Both the position numbers and the translations under genes were made by a program. From Clostridia bacterium (lineage in GTDB: Bacteria; Bacillota; Clostridia; Peptostreptococcales; Anaerovoracaceae): a stretch of 5,750 nucleotides of DNA. The notes below the pieces were generated by a model that was not told the DNA's origin, did no database searches, and saw nothing but the letters and a program-made list of their open reading frames with translations. Shown here in pieces: positions 3,483 through 5,750 of the stretch (the stretch's first letter is position 1; each line of letters starts with the position of its first letter). The stretch covers positions 1 through 5,750 of the forward strand of contig JAIKZT010000323.1 of NCBI GenBank assembly GCA_024682015.1, read 5' to 3'.

Positions 3483-5750
3483 ATGAAAGGATATACGAAC
3501 GGAAAACGATGGTTGGCGCTTTTCCTGTCGCTAGCCCTGATCCTCACGATGCTTCCGCTCGGCGCGCTGCGCGTCTTTGCGGAGAGCGGGGATGAGGAGA
3601 TCTACCGCGAGATCTGCATGTACGACGATGACCACTTCTGCATGCTGTACGAATCAAAGCCGGGCTCATCCAGTTCCGGCTCTTCGTTCCTCGACGGGGT
3701 CACCTACGATAAAGATACGAATACGGTCCACCTCGACAACGTCGATACGGCCGGCGCGGACGTCTCGCTCTCCTGTGTCAACATGGGAGAGGATTTCAGG
3801 ATCGACGTGTCCGGTGATAATTTCCTGAACGCCATCTGGTGCGACGGCATGGAGGGCGTCAACTGCAGCCTTACGATCGATGGCAACGGCTCGCTGATGC
3901 TGTACCACGGCATCGTCGTCAACGGTTCGAAGAGCAGCGAGACCACGCTCACGATCGGGGACGGCGTTTGGTTCTCCGTCGGCGAAGGTGGCCTCTTCGT
4001 CGAGCAGACCCTGGCCGAATACGACGGCCTGACGATCGAAGGGCAGCTCGCCGAAGGCGCAGTCGTCAAGGAGATGGCGCAGAAGCAGCCTTACAGCGAA
4101 ACGATCACGAACGATTCGGGTTATCTGCACCTGGACATCTACCGCTCCGTCGACCCAGGCGATACGACCTGGTACGGCTGTTTCCATATCTTCAGCAGCG
4201 GCAGTCCCACCGGGCAGTACTTCAACATGTACCGGCTCACGGGTGAACCGGGCAGTTTCACGGATTATGAGCGCATCAACAGCGAATCGTACACGGTCGA
4301 GGCTGAGATGCTCCTGTCCTACATGCCCTACACCGAAGAGCCCGACTCCTGGAACTACTACATCGGCGCGGACGGCGAGGAACTCGACAGCGTCGACATC
4401 TTCCCCACCGGCGCGGAAGTCCTGAGGCGTCCGCGCATCACCACGAGCCAGCTGCCCGACGGCACCGTTGGCGTGGAATACTTCTTCCAGCTTGAAGCCA
4501 AGGCGAACAGCGGCGGCGAGATCCGAGGGTTCAACCCTTACGATAGCATGCCGGCAGGCCTGAAGATCGATCAGGATAACGGACAAATCTACGGCACGCC
4601 CGAAAAAGCCGGCATATACACGCTTCGTTTCGTCACAAACGAATACAAGGAGCCTTCGCTCATCCAGAGCCATCCGAAGACGCTGCAGCTCATCGTCAAC
4701 GACCCGATCCAGACGATCACCGTGGGCGAGGATTTCCCGCAGTACGGCAGCTGGACGCTAAAGGTCACGAAGTCCGGCGAGGAGGAACCTGCCATCAATC
4801 GCTACGTGCGCTACGGCGCCCTGTCCGAAGGCGACGTGCTCTACACCGGCAAGCTCGCGCCGGGCAAGTATACCGCCGAACTCTGCGTAAGAGCGGAGAA
4901 CGGAATTTACACCTATACGCAGGTATTCGATGCCACGGCGAGCAGGGATACCATCCCCCTCACCCAGCAGAACGAATCGTTCGTGCCTGCCAAAGCCTGC
5001 GGCACCTTCAAGGTCAACAACTTCGACGAATTGCCGCAGCCGCAGAACTATTTCCTCAATATCACCACGTATGATGAAGACGGCAATGTCCTGGCAAGTG
5101 CGTTCTCAAAAGCGACAGCAGAAGTCGTCAACCTGAAGAACATCCTGCCCGAAGGCGCTGCGGTGTGCGAGGCGGAGTTCCATTTTTCCGACGCACAGCG
5201 CAATACGGTGACCCTCTTAAAGCAGACACTTTTGCCGGACGAGATCCGGGCTGGGATCGTGTCTCTCTATGTGGATTCCTATCTGGCTCAGACCTACGGT
5301 CCCTACAAACTGCAGATCGAGCCCGCGGCGCTCAACGGCTGCGCGAGTTTAGGCTACGGCAACACATACCTGAGCGGAGTGTCGGATGATGCGGAAAGCC
5401 TGTATTTCTACCTCGCTCCGGAAGTCTTTGAAGATGGCGGAGACGCGCTGTTTAGCGCACGGGTCACCAGATGGCCGGAAGACCTGCTCGACACCTGGGA
5501 TATGAACCGCTGGAACGGCCCGGCCGTTGACCGGTACGAAAAGACTTTCTCCGTCGAGTTCGAAAGACTGACGAAGAACGATGCAGTCTTCGGCACCGTA
5601 ACCGATGGGACGGACCCCATCCCCTTTGCTACCGTAACGGCCACACAGGTCATCAACAGCCGCAGTTTCAGCGTATCCACGGTTTCCGGCGCGGACGGTT
5701 CCTACCGCATCGATGAGCTGACAAATGTGCCGACGAGCATCTTCGCAACG
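3483..5750 (+). CDS. Secreted multidomain surface protein with Ig-like and carboxypeptidase-regulatory-like domains (partial, at least 756 aa)
   Basis: The frame is open for 756 codons to the window edge with no stop, so the C-terminus and any anchor are unseen. GGGAGG lies 6 bases before the ATG. Residues 1-33 form a signal peptide: KGYTNGKR, then a hydrophobic core LALFLSLALILTMLPLGAL, with likely cleavage after VFA at 33. A serine/glycine linker lies at 59-68. Residues about 69-190 are beta-rich (FLDGVTYDKDTNTVHLDNV, later LTIDGNGSLML and TLTIGDGVWFSVG) and look like a beta-solenoid-type or carbohydrate-binding-like module seen in Bacillota surface proteins. I cannot assign a named family. 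Residues about 315-405 match the putative-Ig (He_PIG) pattern, with MPAGLKIDQDNGQIYGTPEKAG at 356-377. Residues 409-695 are beta-rich and unassigned. Residues 699-756 start a carboxypeptidase-regulatory-like domain (GTVTDGTDPIPFATVT, then DGSYRIDEL). There are ten cysteines. The role is probably adhesion or cell-surface structure, by inference only; no catalytic motif is visible. Confidence 0.88.
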   Translation, partial: MKGYTNGKRWLALFLSLALILTMLPLGALRVFAESGDEEIYREICMYDDDHFCMLYESKPGSSSSGSSFLDGVTYDKDTNTVHLDNVDTAGADVSLSCVNMGEDFRIDVSGDNFLNAIWCDGMEGVNCSLTIDGNGSLMLYHGIVVNGSKSSETTLTIGDGVWFSVGEGGLFVEQTLAEYDGLTIEGQLAEGAVVKEMAQKQPYSETITNDSGYLHLDIYRSVDPGDTTWYGCFHIFSSGSPTGQYFNMYRLTGEPGSFTDYERINSESYTVEAEMLLSYMPYTEEPDSWNYYIGADGEELDSVDIFPTGAEVLRRPRITTSQLPDGTVGVEYFFQLEAKANSGGEIRGFNPYDSMPAGLKIDQDNGQIYGTPEKAGIYTLRFVTNEYKEPSLIQSHPKTLQLIVNDPIQTITVGEDFPQYGSWTLKVTKSGEEEPAINRYVRYGALSEGDVLYTGKLAPGKYTAELCVRAENGIYTYTQVFDATASRDTIPLTQQNESFVPAKACGTFKVNNFDELPQPQNYFLNITTYDEDGNVLASAFSKATAEVVNLKNILPEGAAVCEAEFHFSDAQRNTVTLLKQTLLPDEIRAGIVSLYVDSYLAQTYGPYKLQIEPAALNGCASLGYGNTYLSGVSDDAESLYFYLAPEVFEDGGDALFSARVTRWPEDLLDTWDMNRWNGPAVDRYEKTFSVEFERLTKNDAVFGTVTDGTDPIPFATVTATQVINSRSFSVSTVSGADGSYRIDELTNVPTSIFAT

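Noticed and set aside
3666..4673. A 335-codon minus-strand open frame opposite the surface protein gene.
   Set aside because: It is an antisense shadow of the continuous plus-strand frame that has a signal peptide and recognisable domains. No ribosome binding site or family match is evident.

Overview
The window looks like a moderately GC-rich member of the Bacillota, most likely a clostridial lineage. The evidence is strong GGAGG-type ribosome binding sites, TATAAT-type promoters, a DUF1848 protein, a COG1237-type metallo-beta-lactamase-fold hydrolase, an NhaC-family antiporter, and a large Sec-exported multidomain surface protein. I cannot name the genus from sequence alone.

Layout. (1) Positions 1-141, minus strand: the first 47 codons of a DUF1848 protein that runs off the left edge. 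(2) Positions 142-599: a 458-bp divergent intergenic region filled with two kinds of short repeat. One is a pair of TGTGACCC...GGGTCACA inverted repeats spaced 52 bp apart. The other is a four-unit, 31-bp tandem array built on the core GGGAACCGTCC. Each flanking gene has an extended -10 promoter facing outward, and the right-hand promoter begins at the base after the last repeat unit. (3) Positions 600-1415, plus: an MBL-fold hydrolase. (4) Positions 1416-1604: a promoter and a leader with a hairpin. (5) Positions 1605-3308, plus: an NhaC-family Na+/H+ (or related ion/organic acid) antiporter, closed by a strong intrinsic terminator with a TTCG loop. (6) Positions 3309-3482: the terminator, then a promoter region with a small palindrome. 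(7) Positions 3483-5750, plus: a secreted protein of at least 756 residues with a signal peptide, a putative-Ig (He_PIG-like) domain and a carboxypeptidase-regulatory-like domain. It is still open at the right edge.

The three plus-strand genes each have their own promoter signals and do not look like one operon. No shared pathway is evident. I see no CRISPR array, tRNA, rRNA, transposase or recognisable defence system. The points most worth a second look are the modular repeat block against the hydrolase promoter, the structured antiporter leader (hairpin plus a 16-codon reading frame whose stop overlaps the Shine-Dalgarno), the arginine codon shift in the antiporter gene, and the truncated surface protein with an unassigned beta-rich N-terminal region and ten cysteines.
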